40,981 bases of DNA from Lachnospiraceae bacterium (GCA_024405115.1 JAKSPD010000014.1:1-40981), one strand, 5' to 3'; numbered from the stretch's first letter, positions 22,817 to 32,078 are shown. Numbers and translations are program-made. The notes: a model not told the origin generated them from the sequence alone.

Positions 22817-23998
22817 TCACCTGACTTTTTTAATACCGGATATTGACAGGGCGGTTCCGATAACCGATACTGCAGATCCAACCAGGAGCGTGGTCTTCAC
22901 GGAAGTGACGTCATACAGCCTTCCGGCGATGAGCCCGTTTGCAATTGCTCCCAGCATTTCCATGGTGTAGATAAGGCTCTGGCCTTTTGCCTGGTTTTTC
23001 AGGGGGATGACATCTTCAACATAGACAACTATGGCGGCGGCATAAAGTGCATAGCCGAGTCCTGTCAGTGCCATGGCTGCAAAAAGTCCTGGAACTGTAT
23101 TTACGATGGCAAACAGCAAGGATTTCACGGAAAACGCAGTAAAGGCGAATGTAAGGAGGGTGGAAACCCTCCATTTTTTACGCAGTCTTGTCAGCAGGAA
23201 CATAGCAGGTAACTCCATGGCGGCCCCAAATGCGGAAAGGACGCCCATGGTGGAAGTGCTGCCTCCCACATTGTTTACCACGTTTATCATGAAGGTCTCA
23301 TATGTGCTGGTACCAAAGAACAGAAGGGCATTTCCGATAAGAAGGCGTGCAAATGTCGGGTCACTTCTTATAAACGCAAAGAGCGGGTCACCAGCCTCCT
23401 TGCGATGAAGGTTGACGGAATGCTGCCCCTTGAAGAACCGGCCCGCATAAAAGTTTGCCGCCATCTGAAGTATAAGCAGCAGTATGGCAATGAGCGGGAG
23501 GTATCTTGCGGAGATTTTCTCAAAGATGATGCCGATGAGGGTACATGGAATGACGTACGCCAGGGAACCCATTCCCCTCGCAAAACCATAATCGAGTGAT
23601 AATCCCGCAACCGCGGAATCACCGCAGTAGCGCATGTTTACGGAGTTTGTGGAAAGGAACAGCCCATATACGACTGCAACCATGGCTCCTGTCAGAAGGT
23701 TGTTTCTGCCGATAAGCATGAGAACACCATGAATCAGGATAAGGAGCAGGATGAGCGGGGTGTTCATCCTTGAAGTCGGGAATTTCGGATGACCGTCAAG
23801 GTAGGTGGCTATGGTGGGACCAAAAAGCGCACCCAGTACTTCTCCGGAAGCGATGATTATTCCTGTCTGGAAATTGTTGAATGAAAGCGCCTGAAGATAA
23901 ACCACCTGATACGCCAAAATGGCGCAGGCTGTCATCCAGTAAGCAGACTGCACCAGGGAGAAGGCAAATGTGAAGGATTTATGTTTATCGTTTCCCAT
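22817..23998 (-). CDS. MFS transporter (MFS_1-like), leaderless, paralogue 2
   Basis: A 393-residue, 12-helix transporter starting MGNDKHKSFTFAFSLVQSAY. It closely matches the 12907-14091 protein throughout (YLDGHPKFPTSRMNTPL, GRNNLLTG, DVTSVKTTLLVG, ending SGIKKVR). The two genes flank the sugar uptake locus on the same strand, suggesting duplication. No Shine-Dalgarno motif lies before ATG 23998. A TTGTCA/TATAAT promoter ends 8 nt upstream, so the RNA is probably leaderless. The substrate is unknown. Confidence 0.87.
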   Translation of the reverse strand: MGNDKHKSFTFAFSLVQSAYWMTACAILAYQVVYLQALSFNNFQTGIIIASGEVLGALFGPTIATYLDGHPKFPTSRMNTPLILLLILIHGVLMLIGRNNLLTGAMVAVVYGLFLSTNSVNMRYCGDSAVAGLSLDYGFARGMGSLAYVIPCTLIGIIFEKISARYLPLIAILLLILQMAANFYAGRFFKGQHSVNLHRKEAGDPLFAFIRSDPTFARLLIGNALLFFGTSTYETFMINVVNNVGGSTSTMGVLSAFGAAMELPAMFLLTRLRKKWRVSTLLTFAFTAFSVKSLLFAIVNTVPGLFAAMALTGLGYALYAAAIVVYVEDVIPLKNQAKGQSLIYTMEMLGAIANGLIAGRLYDVTSVKTTLLVGSAVSVIGTALSISGIKKVR

Positions 23999-24006
23999 GT
24001 AAAAAA

Positions 24007-24034
24007 ATTATAACACGCACGGAAATAATGACAA
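24007..24034 (-). promoter_or_regulatory. Promoter for leaderless MFS paralogue 2
   Basis: On the minus strand TTGTCA (24034-24029), a 16-bp spacer, and TGT-TATAAT with TATAAT at 24012-24007. Only 8 nt separate the -10 from the ATG. It is divergent from the promoter at 24052. Confidence 0.7.
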
Positions 24035-24051
24035 CAGGACGTCATCTGTTT

Positions 24052-24081
24052 TTGCACTTTACCGCATTTTCGTGATATAAT
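24052..24081 (+). promoter_or_regulatory. Promoter of the AbgA-like hydrolase gene
   Basis: TTGCAC (24052-24057), an 18-bp spacer, and TGA-TATAAT with TATAAT at 24076-24081. It gives a leader of about 27 nt containing AAAGAGGAAA before ATG 24115. Confidence 0.7.
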
Positions 24082-24114
24082 GGACGGCAGCAAAATTAAC
24101 AAAGAGGAAAAATC

Positions 24115-25437
24115 ATGAACACAGAGCTTTTTGAGGAAATGTCCTCATTTATTGACGAAAGGGCGGAGGAGATGAAGACACTCCGTCAGGACTTTCATAA
24201 ACATGCGGAGGCAGGCTGGAAGGAAATCCGTACATGCTCCATCATAGCGGACCGCCTTGTGAAGATGGGATATACGGACATACTCATGGGAAAGGAATGC
24301 TTTGCCCCGGAATCACGAATGGGACTTCCCTCAAAGGCGGAGCTGGACAGAGCATACGAAAGGGCGATAGAAGAGGGCGCCATCCTTCCTTATGCGGAAA
24401 AGTTTAAGGACGGATACACGGGCGTCATTGCAATACTTGAAACAGGAAAACCGGGGCCGGTAATCGGAATCCGCTGCGATATAGATGCGCTGGGAGTTTG
24501 TGAGTGCCAGGATGACACACACCGTCCTGCAAGGGAAGGCTTTGCCTCCATTCACACCGGTGAGATGCATGCCTGCGGACACGATGCACATGCAACGATA
24601 GGACTCATAAATGCGGAAACCTTCATGAAGTTTAAGGACAGGCTCTGCGGCACCATAAAGATGGTGTTCCAGCCTGCAGAGGAAGGCGTCCGTGGAGCGA
24701 AGGCAATAGTGGACTCCGGAATTCTTGATGATGTCCAGTACATGCTTGCAAACCACATGACACCGAGACCCAAGGATTCAGACGCACAGTTAAAGTTCTG
24801 CTATGCCACATGCATGGCTAATGCAAAATGGGACGTGTACATTCACGGAAAGGCCTGCCATGCCGCACAGCCTGAAAACGGCAATAACGCAATGCTTGCG
24901 ATGGCGGCCGTGGTACAGGCGATATACGGGCTTCCGAGGGCATCGGCGGGAGACGCAAGGATAAACGTGGGAGTGGTACAGGCCGGAAGCGGCAGGAACG
25001 TCGTGTGTGACGAGGTGAAGATGATGATGGAGCTTCGCGGACTCACACAGGCATCACTTGAATACATGGTACCCTATGCGAAGAGGATAATCGAACATGC
25101 CGCCGCCATGCACGGCTGCACCGCGGAAATCGTGGAGATGGGCGCCACACCGTGCCATCCGGTTGACGTTAAGGAGTTTGTCGACAGGATGAACGGACTC
25201 ATGAAGGAACTTGGGTATAAGACCATCGACCCGAAGGAATCATCTACATCAGAGGATTATGCATACATGGCTAAGCGCGTGCAGGAAAAGGGCGGCGTGT
25301 CACTCATGTTCAGGACATTGAGTGAGTACCCGGCAGCAAGCCATTCCGTGCACTTTGACCTGCAGGAGGAGGACCTCCCCACGGCCAGCAAGACTTTTGC
25401 AGCCATGGTCACAAACATAATGGGCATAACCGCCTGA
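24115..25437 (+). CDS. abgA: M20-family amidohydrolase, AbgA-like
   Basis: A 440-residue metallo-aminoacylase or carboxypeptidase of family M20. It follows E. coli AbgA (p-aminobenzoyl-glutamate hydrolase subunit A) closely: LRQDFHKHAEAGWKEIRT, SRMGLP, GIRCDIDALG with the metal-site Asp, HACGHDAHATIGL, FQPAEEGVRGAKA with catalytic Glu, and VGVVQAGSGRNVV. It cleaves an amide of glutamate or another amino acid in the cytoplasm. No AbgB partner or AbgT transporter is in the window, so the substrate could differ. It is the first gene after a promoter and is followed by corA after 30 bp. Confidence 0.88.
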   Translation: MNTELFEEMSSFIDERAEEMKTLRQDFHKHAEAGWKEIRTCSIIADRLVKMGYTDILMGKECFAPESRMGLPSKAELDRAYERAIEEGAILPYAEKFKDGYTGVIAILETGKPGPVIGIRCDIDALGVCECQDDTHRPAREGFASIHTGEMHACGHDAHATIGLINAETFMKFKDRLCGTIKMVFQPAEEGVRGAKAIVDSGILDDVQYMLANHMTPRPKDSDAQLKFCYATCMANAKWDVYIHGKACHAAQPENGNNAMLAMAAVVQAIYGLPRASAGDARINVGVVQAGSGRNVVCDEVKMMMELRGLTQASLEYMVPYAKRIIEHAAAMHGCTAEIVEMGATPCHPVDVKEFVDRMNGLMKELGYKTIDPKESSTSEDYAYMAKRVQEKGGVSLMFRTLSEYPAASHSVHFDLQEEDLPTASKTFAAMVTNIMGITA

Positions 25438-25467
25438 GTAACGGCCATCACATCTTTGGAGAGAAAA

Positions 25468-26394
25468 ATGTTTTACGAGATAACTGACGAACTGCATGAA
25501 ATAGAAGTTAAGGACATTGACCCGGAAAAGCTTACCGTCGGATGTGTTTCAAGTGAGGAACTGCAGGAATACGGTAAAGGTTTCGGCTTTGACGAGGAAA
25601 CAATCGTGGCCAGCCAGAAGGCAAACCCGATGTTCAGGACAGGCGTGGACGTGCATGAAAACTATACGTTTGCTGAACTTAAGATCGTAAACAGCGACGG
25701 CCATGAGGATAACCTTTCCATATATATAAAACACAACCTCCTTCTGGTGGTGGACATAAACGATGAGGATGACTCCACGGTGAACAGTTTCATAAAGGCC
25801 TTAAGAAAGTATCCCGTAAGCAGGATCAACGAGGAAAGGATAGTTTTCTGCTGCGTTGAGGCACTGCTTTCGGACGGCAACATGATAGCTGAAAAGATCC
25901 GTAACAGACTGACGAAAATGGAGGAGTCAATTTTCAAGGGAACCCCGGGCGCTAAGTTCAACGCGGAACTGTTTGAACAGAAGAAAAAAATCCTCAGATA
26001 CTATAACTATTACGGACAGATCCTGGACATCACCGAAACACTTGAGGAAAACGAAAACGAGATCCTCAATGAGGATAACCTCATATACATCATTAACCTT
26101 ACCGGAAAGGTAAAGAGGCTGTATGATGACATGAACCTTCTGGAAGATGTCGCTAACCACATACAGGACGCATATGCCACGCTTCTGGACCAGCACATGA
26201 ACAGCACGATGAAGGTACTTACGGTCCTTACGACCATCTTCTTCCCGCTCACGATCATAGTGGGATGGTATGGAATGAACTTCCGCTACATGCCGGAGCT
26301 TTCCTGGAGATACGGATACCTTTATGTGGGCCTTCTGTCAGTGCTTGTAATAATCATACTGATAATAATAGGCAAAAAGAAGAAATGGTTTTAA
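25468..26394 (+). CDS. corA: CorA-family divalent cation transporter
   Basis: A 308-residue protein with a long cytoplasmic N-terminal funnel domain and two C-terminal TM helices. The pore signature YGMNF sits at the end of TM1 (TTIFFPLTIIVGWYGMNF) and the basic tail GKKKKWF is at the C-terminus. It works as a pentamer to import Mg2+ or other divalent cations. ATG 25468 follows TTGGAGAG; a TTG at 25456 lies in that site and is not preferred. Confidence 0.92.
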   Translation: MFYEITDELHEIEVKDIDPEKLTVGCVSSEELQEYGKGFGFDEETIVASQKANPMFRTGVDVHENYTFAELKIVNSDGHEDNLSIYIKHNLLLVVDINDEDDSTVNSFIKALRKYPVSRINEERIVFCCVEALLSDGNMIAEKIRNRLTKMEESIFKGTPGAKFNAELFEQKKKILRYYNYYGQILDITETLEENENEILNEDNLIYIINLTGKVKRLYDDMNLLEDVANHIQDAYATLLDQHMNSTMKVLTVLTTIFFPLTIIVGWYGMNFRYMPELSWRYGYLYVGLLSVLVIIILIIIGKKKKWF

Positions 26395-26412
26395 AAAGAA
26401 AGAGAAGCCCTG

Positions 26413-27702
26413 ATGAAGATAAAAAACAGAAAATTATCATATGAAGAGGTGTGCGCCCTTCCTAAGGAGCCGCATGTAAAGCCTAAAAAGCCCACCATGC
26501 CCTACAGGACGCTTTTAAAGCTTGTGGGCGCAGGGGACTTAAAGGCAACAAATTTTAAGCTTACCACGGAGGGCATGGAACGGCTTGCGGCCGATGAACC
26601 GGCTCTTTTCCTCATGAACCACTCTAGCTTCATAGACTTAAAGATTGCCGCGAACATCCTTTATCCGAGACCCTTTAACATCGTGTGCACCTCAGACGGA
26701 TTCGTCGGGAAGTCAGGACTCATGCATAACCTTGGGTGCATACCCACAAAGAAGTTCATCACGGACACCACTCTGGTGCGCGACCTTCTGTACACGGTAA
26801 AGGACCTTAAGTCCTCAATACTCATGTACCCTGAGGCAAGCTATACCTTTGACGGTACTGCAACACCCCTTCCGGATTCGCTTGGAAAGCTCCTTAAGAT
26901 GCTTAAGGTCCCCGTGGTCATGATAAAGACTGAGGGCGCATTCCTCCGTGACCCCCTTTACAACATGCTGCAGCTTCGAAAGGTTAATGTGAGCGCAAAG
27001 ATGACATATGTGCTTTCACCTGAGGACATAAAGGAAAAAAAGCCGGAGGAATTAAACGCCATACTTAAGGAACTCTTTACCTTTGATAATTTCCGTACCC
27101 AGCAGGAAAGGGGAATAAAGGTAACGGAAGCATTTCGTGCAGACGGGCTTAACCGTGTCCTCTACAAATGTCACTCCTGCGGAAAAGAAGGGGATATGGA
27201 AGGAAAGGGGACGCATCTTTGCTGTCATAACTGCGGAAAGACATGGGAACTTACAGAGGACGGCTTCCTTAAGGCGGAGGACGGAAAGGACATATTCACG
27301 CACGTCCCGGACTGGTATGCATGGGAACGTGAGTCAGTACGTAATGAACTTCTTGACGGAACATACAGCCTTGACATCCCTGTCACGATACGGATGCTTG
27401 TGGACACAAAGTGCGTGTACACTGTCGGGGAAGGCCGCCTTACACATACGACGGACGGGTTCACCCTCACGGGATGTGACGGGAAACTGAATTACCATCA
27501 CACACCTGCAATGAGCTACAGCCTCTATTCGGATTACTTCTGGTATGAGTTAGGGGACATGATCTGCATAGGTGACAATGACGCGCTTTATTACTGTTTC
27601 CCAAAGGAAGGCGGGGACGTGGTTGCAAAGACCAGGCTTGCCGCGGAGGAACTGTTCCGTATAAGGACCTCTGAAAAATCAATGAGGAAAAAATCGGAAT
27701 AG
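26413..27702 (+). CDS. PlsC-type acyltransferase fused to a zinc ribbon
   Basis: A 429-residue protein. Residues about 20-240 form a 1-acylglycerol-3-phosphate acyltransferase-like domain with the catalytic HxxxxD motif in NHSSFIDLK and a second motif LMYPEASYTFDG, where many family members have EGTR. Residues about 255-280 contain two CxxC pairs (CHSCGKEG and CCHNCGKTW), a zinc ribbon. The C-terminal 150 residues are strand-rich and of unknown function. It probably acylates a lipid intermediate at the membrane. The ribbon and tail are additions to the basic PlsC fold. It begins 18 bp after corA, with AAAGAGAAG upstream. Confidence 0.8.
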   Translation: MKIKNRKLSYEEVCALPKEPHVKPKKPTMPYRTLLKLVGAGDLKATNFKLTTEGMERLAADEPALFLMNHSSFIDLKIAANILYPRPFNIVCTSDGFVGKSGLMHNLGCIPTKKFITDTTLVRDLLYTVKDLKSSILMYPEASYTFDGTATPLPDSLGKLLKMLKVPVVMIKTEGAFLRDPLYNMLQLRKVNVSAKMTYVLSPEDIKEKKPEELNAILKELFTFDNFRTQQERGIKVTEAFRADGLNRVLYKCHSCGKEGDMEGKGTHLCCHNCGKTWELTEDGFLKAEDGKDIFTHVPDWYAWERESVRNELLDGTYSLDIPVTIRMLVDTKCVYTVGEGRLTHTTDGFTLTGCDGKLNYHHTPAMSYSLYSDYFWYELGDMICIGDNDALYYCFPKEGGDVVAKTRLAAEELFRIRTSEKSMRKKSE

Positions 27703-27807
27703 CACGGGAGGTTTTGCCTTTTAAAAGGTTTATTTAAAGATAAAGGGCGGGTATACTGAAATTAACAGTACATGTGATACATACCGCTGTTGGAAAGGGG
27801 AAACATT

Positions 27808-28533
27808 ATGTTTAACAGAAAAGAGATAAAAGCACGCGCAAAGAACGCATTTAACCGTAACTACTGGAGATGCGTGGCAGTCACACTTATCATTTCCGCC
27901 ATCACCGGCGGTGTTGTGGGAGGAAGCGGAAGGGGCGCAAGCGGTGCGAATGACGTACAGCTTAATGATGCAGTCAATGCCCTCAATAACAGTTCTCCCT
28001 CGGAGGAGCTTGCAATCCTCCTCGTAATACTGGGGATTTTTGCCGTTGCTGTACTGATTGCATCAGCGATAGGCGTTTTCCTTCTCCGTCCGTTCCATGT
28101 GGGTGAGGCAAGCTTCTTTACAGAAAATGATGCGGCACCTGCTGAAATAGCCACCATCCTGGACGGCTTCAGAAACGGATATTTAAGGAACGTCTTTTCA
28201 CTGTTCCTGCGTGATTTCCTTATCGGGCTCGGAAGCATCGTAATCATTCCCGGAATCATACTTAAGTATGCGTACAAGATGGTTCCCTACATCCTTGCGG
28301 ATGATCCGGACATCAGCGCCACTGACGCACTGAAAAAGTCACGTGAGATGATGAAGGGCAGCAAGTGGGCCACATTCGTACTCGAATTAAGCTTCATAGG
28401 CTGGGACATCCTTGCGGCACTTACACTCGGAATTCTGGGAGTTGTATATGTGGGACCGTACAAGAAGCAGGCACTTGCGGAAGTTTACCTTAAGCTTAGC
28501 GGAAAGGCAGATAAGCCTGAAGTCATAAGCTGA
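27808..28533 (+). CDS. DUF975-family membrane protein
   Basis: A 241-residue integral membrane protein with about five TM helices. It has family marks: an N-terminal MFNRKEIKARAKNAFNRNYW, a central FLLRPFHVGEASFF, IIPGIILKYAYKMVPYILAD and SREMMKGSKW. The function of this family is unknown. ATG 27808 follows GAAAGGGG; the upstream TTG at 27790 is part of that site. A TATACT at 27752-27757 could be a -10 with a weak -35. Confidence 0.82.
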   Translation: MFNRKEIKARAKNAFNRNYWRCVAVTLIISAITGGVVGGSGRGASGANDVQLNDAVNALNNSSPSEELAILLVILGIFAVAVLIASAIGVFLLRPFHVGEASFFTENDAAPAEIATILDGFRNGYLRNVFSLFLRDFLIGLGSIVIIPGIILKYAYKMVPYILADDPDISATDALKKSREMMKGSKWATFVLELSFIGWDILAALTLGILGVVYVGPYKKQALAEVYLKLSGKADKPEVIS

Positions 28534-28535
28534 TA

Positions 28536-28613
28536 TTAGCGGAGATATTTGCGGGAGCAACCGGGTACTCTTTCCCAAGCGGACACAGCTTCAGCAGCGG
28601 CGGATTCTGGTAA
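28536..28613 (+). pseudogene. PAP2-phosphatase motif relic
   Basis: Directly after the DUF975 stop, the frame encodes LAEIFAGATGYSFPSGHSFS and a few residues before TAA. YSFPSGHSF is the hallmark catalytic motif of PAP2-type acid phosphatases. It has no start codon and no flanking domain, so it is a fossil of a deleted gene. The remaining 120 bp to the next gene show nothing recognisable apart from the AGAGGAGG ribosome site. Confidence 0.55.
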
Positions 28614-28737
28614 TACCCATCGGCAAAGCCGTGGAAACAGGCCTGGTACATTTCATTACAATGGCAAGTACGCCTGTTGTGATGATGACGGTATATCCGC
28701 TGTTATTTACTAAGATTGAAAAAAGAGGAGGAATTGA

Positions 28738-29709
28738 ATGAAATTATTGAAGATAATGGTCCTGGTGCTTGTTACCGCTATACTTGCATGCTCATGCAGT
28801 AAGAAGCCGGAGGTCGTTACCGAAGCTTCACAGGCAGCGACAGAAGCTGTTACCACTGCTAAACCTGAAGAGACCACTAAGGCTGCTGAGACCACGGCTG
28901 TTCCACCCACGGAGGCAATAAGACCCACTGAAACCGTAAAACTTGAAACGGAGACAGTGGAGGCAACAACTGACGCAATTGGCGGAAGGCCCACCAAGGC
29001 CGTGGAGGAGGAAACGACTGAGGTTAAGGCAGCTGTACCTCAAAAGGGCGGATTCGGCTACATTACCTTTACGATACCTGAATCATGGGGTGAGGATTTT
29101 TCCATGGAAAGCCATAAGGACCAGGACGGTACGCTCTGGACGGAATTCCATGAGGAGCCTGACTATTCAAACGGTGAGGGCGGCTGGCTCTGCTCCATCC
29201 TGCAGTTCCCTGGGAACGAGCTCACGCAGTATAACTACCTGCCCAATTATGAATACCTGGGAGAGATACGTCCTGCCGGCTCAACGGTATACGGGCTTGT
29301 GATAGAATATCCTTCTGATGTACAGCCCAGCACCGCCCAGATGGACAGATACTTTAAGATGTATGATGACCTTGAACTTCTTAAGGAAAGCATAACCGCA
29401 AAAGGTGCCGCAAAGATTGCATGGGGCGAGGGCGGTGTGACTGAATACATCATGCCTGAAAGCGACTTTGTTTATTTTTCCGAGTATGACTTAAAGGACA
29501 TGACTAAGGAGGAACTGAGACTTGCACGAAACGAGATATACGCGCGTCACGGAAGGAAGTTCAACAGTGCGGACCTGCAGGCTTACTTTTCATCAAAATC
29601 CTGGTACGTGCCAGGCGTGGATGCGGACAAGTTTGACGAATCAGTGCTGAATGATGCGGAGAAGCACAACATCAAGCTGATTGAGGAGTTTGAAAAGAAG
29701 GCTGAGTAA
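28738..29709 (+). CDS. Lipoprotein with C-terminal YARHG domain
   Basis: A 323-residue lipoprotein with signal peptide and lipobox ILAC (Cys18; Cys20 follows). A long Thr/Glu/Ala-rich tether runs to about residue 100. A central domain (about 100-215) has GGFGYITFTIPESWGEDF, and the C-terminal YARHG domain has ELRLARNEIYARHGRKF and SWYVPGVDADKFD. YARHG domains occur on secreted proteins, perhaps as peptidoglycan or ligand binders; the exact role is unknown. Ribosome site AGAGGAGG. The following MFS gene begins 4 bp later. Confidence 0.87.
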   Translation: MKLLKIMVLVLVTAILACSCSKKPEVVTEASQAATEAVTTAKPEETTKAAETTAVPPTEAIRPTETVKLETETVEATTDAIGGRPTKAVEEETTEVKAAVPQKGGFGYITFTIPESWGEDFSMESHKDQDGTLWTEFHEEPDYSNGEGGWLCSILQFPGNELTQYNYLPNYEYLGEIRPAGSTVYGLVIEYPSDVQPSTAQMDRYFKMYDDLELLKESITAKGAAKIAWGEGGVTEYIMPESDFVYFSEYDLKDMTKEELRLARNEIYARHGRKFNSADLQAYFSSKSWYVPGVDADKFDESVLNDAEKHNIKLIEEFEKKAE

Positions 29710-29713
29710 TTCC

Positions 29714-30889
29714 ATGTCAGGACTTGAAAAGAGGACAGTTCTCTTAAATACACTCAATAACTTTGGAGCGGTACTTGTATCGCTCTTTATATCTGTATAC
29801 CTTTTTGTATACACAAATTCAATCCCCGTCATGTGCCTGCAGGTCATTGCGAGAATTGCCATGTTCCCGTTCTTCTTTTCGCTGGCATACAAGGTTTCGC
29901 TTAAGGCAAAGCTTGCAGTCACATACACGATAGGGCTTGTGTTCATCACGCTTTCGCTTGTATACACGCTCATGATAGGGGAGCGCTTTGCGACCCGGCC
30001 GCTTCTGGTGGTGGTGCAGGCCATGATATATGGCTCCGGTGAGGGCTTTTACTGGTACAGTGCAAACACCAGCAACCAGATAGTCCCGACCAGGGAAAGC
30101 AGGAATGTATTTCTGAGCTATAACGGGATATTCTGCAATGTGGCGGGAATACTGGCACCTGTGTTCTCAACGGTAGTGCTTTCCATGTACCAGAGTGAGA
30201 CTGAAGGCTACAGGATGATCCTTTTATGCATAACCGCCATTTTCGTTCTGGTGAGCTTTGTTGCCTTTTCCATTAATAAAAGGGTTGAGGATGCGGAGGA
30301 CTGTCTCCGGGAGACATTCAGGCTTGGACGTACGGACAGGCGCGTGAGGGATCTTCACACATCTTATTTCATTTACGGACTTGTAAACGGAATGAGTCTC
30401 GGACTCATTAACCTGCTTATATTCCGTGCGGCCGGTTCCGGAAGCACATATTCAAAGCTTCAGATATTCTTTGCGCTTGTCACCGTTTCAGGCTTCAGCC
30501 TCATAAGGTATCTTTTTGCATGGGGCAGGCTTAATGCAACGTTTAAGATTGGTGCATTTTTAAGGGTGGCGGCAATACTGGTCCTGGTCATTTTTCCAAG
30601 CGTTTCTGGCGCGATCGTGCACGGAGTGCTGTTTGCGGCATCAAACGTGTTCTTTGATAACTGTGTTGCATTTATAAGCGGATACGTGCTGGATGATTAC
30701 CCCAGGCAGAAATCGGCCCTTGTGGTGACGAGGGAGGTAATGCTTTCCTTCGGAAGGATAGCCAGCATGGGCGTAATGCTTCTGTTTTACCGGATACTCC
30801 CGGGAGACCTGTACCTTACTGTGGCACCGGTGATTCTGTCACTGGCGGCCATACTGACTGAAAGAAAAATGATAAAGTGCATGAAGTGA
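29714..30889 (+). CDS. MFS-type transporter
   Basis: A 391-residue polytopic protein with about 12 hydrophobic helices arranged like a major facilitator. It starts MSGLEKRTVLLNTLNNFGAV. It lacks the close sequence resemblance that links the other two MFS proteins in the window, so it is a separate subfamily. The substrate is unknown. The frame is open upstream to 29681, but that part overlaps the lipoprotein gene. ATG 29714 is preceded only by AAGAAGG at long spacing, so it may depend on coupling to the lipoprotein gene. Confidence 0.78.
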   Translation: MSGLEKRTVLLNTLNNFGAVLVSLFISVYLFVYTNSIPVMCLQVIARIAMFPFFFSLAYKVSLKAKLAVTYTIGLVFITLSLVYTLMIGERFATRPLLVVVQAMIYGSGEGFYWYSANTSNQIVPTRESRNVFLSYNGIFCNVAGILAPVFSTVVLSMYQSETEGYRMILLCITAIFVLVSFVAFSINKRVEDAEDCLRETFRLGRTDRRVRDLHTSYFIYGLVNGMSLGLINLLIFRAAGSGSTYSKLQIFFALVTVSGFSLIRYLFAWGRLNATFKIGAFLRVAAILVLVIFPSVSGAIVHGVLFAASNVFFDNCVAFISGYVLDDYPRQKSALVVTREVMLSFGRIASMGVMLLFYRILPGDLYLTVAPVILSLAAILTERKMIKCMK

Positions 30890-30982
30890 GCATTAGCCGG
30901 CCATATTAAGGGTAGACGCTTTGTAAAATGCACTTCCTTTTCTGTATTGAAAATGATACAATATTCCCATCTGGTTATAAGT

Positions 30983-31578
30983 ATGTCACCCTCACAGAAG
31001 AAAGGGGAAAAGAAGGAAAAGATAGTTGGATTAATCATTATTCTTGTTCTTTCAGTGTCAGCCGGAATGATTTCGCTTGCTGCTGATAATGGCGGTAAAA
31101 TAGGAGAAAATTCAAGCGGGACAACAATTGATACTAACAATGGCACCGTGAAAAAAACTATTGGGTGATTGATAATAACTACGGCACTGTTGTCGATAAT
31201 TACGAAATGAATGCCGACACCGGAATTGGGAGTAATTATGGCACTGTCAATAATAACTATGGATATATAGGCAATAATCAAAGTGCCGGCACCGTGGAGA
31301 ATAACTCCGAAAAAGGCAAGATATCCACCAACGACGGCTATGTAGTTACTAACAATGGCACAATCGATAGAAACACAGGTACTGTAGAGTATAATTATGG
31401 CACAGTCACAAATGCAGGGGGTACAGTCACTAATAGCAATGGTATTGTGAAGGATACTTTTGGTAGCGAATATGACGGTATATTGGTATGGGGTACGAAT
31501 GGCGTGGCTGACTCAACAGCCACAAAAGCATACCTGTCTGAACTGAAGGGTTCCGTAATAGACCTGGTTCTATTTTGA
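30983..31578 (+). pseudogene. Secreted NGTV-repeat protein broken by a frameshift
   Basis: The first frame gives a basic N-terminus (QKKGEKKEK), one hydrophobic signal helix and the start of a repeat region (DTNNGTV). It stops at 31168. The next frame continues the same repeat (DNNYGTVVDN, GSNYGTVNNNYG, NGTIDRNTGTVEYNYGTVTN) to 31578. The switch falls at an A7 run (31151-31157) and restores the repeat if one A is missing, reading NGTVKKNYWVIDNNYGTV. Such NxGTVxxN repeats suggest a beta-helix-like surface protein. ATG 30983 lacks a ribosome site; starts at 30947 or 30953 are possible. A mutation or homopolymer error cannot be told apart here. Confidence 0.65.
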
Positions 31579-31630
31579 CGAAAGCGGTACAGACAAGATA
31601 AGCCCTGTTCCGGGGAAAAAGAGAAGGTTT

Positions 31631-32017
31631 ATGAAGACTGTACATGTTGTGGCGGCCGTCATACGAGACGGTGACCAAATATTTGCGACAGCACGCGGAT
31701 ACGGAGATTATAAAGGCGGATGGGAGTTTCCGGGCGGAAAAGTGGAGCCCGGGGAGACATCGGCGCAAGCCTTAGTAAGGGAGATAAGGGAGGAACTTAC
31801 CGCGGAAATTGAAGTGGAGGAGTTCATCCGCACACTTGAGTACGATTACCCCGCATTTCATCTTTCAATGGACTGCTTCTGGTGTCGCGTTGTGAGCGGA
31901 GAGCTAAAGCTCCTGGAAGCACAGGACGCGAGGTGGCTTAAGAAAGAGGAGCTGTACTCCGTTAACTGGCTGCCTGCGGACGTGGAGCTCATACCGCAGA
32001 TTGCGGAAAAAATGTAA
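31631..32017 (+). CDS. Nudix (MutT-type) hydrolase
   Basis: A 128-residue protein with a complete Nudix box, GGKVEPGETSAQALVREI followed by REEL, preceded by GGWEFPG. Length and layout match MutT-type (deoxy)nucleoside triphosphate pyrophosphohydrolases that remove oxidised nucleotides. AGAGAAGG precedes the ATG. A strong terminator lies 60 bp after the stop. Confidence 0.9.
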   Translation: MKTVHVVAAVIRDGDQIFATARGYGDYKGGWEFPGGKVEPGETSAQALVREIREELTAEIEVEEFIRTLEYDYPAFHLSMDCFWCRVVSGELKLLEAQDARWLKKEELYSVNWLPADVELIPQIAEKM

Positions 32018-32078
32018 AATAAAATGACGCTTCAAGGACTTAAAGTCTGAGTGAGCACCGGCGTGACAGCAGTTAATT

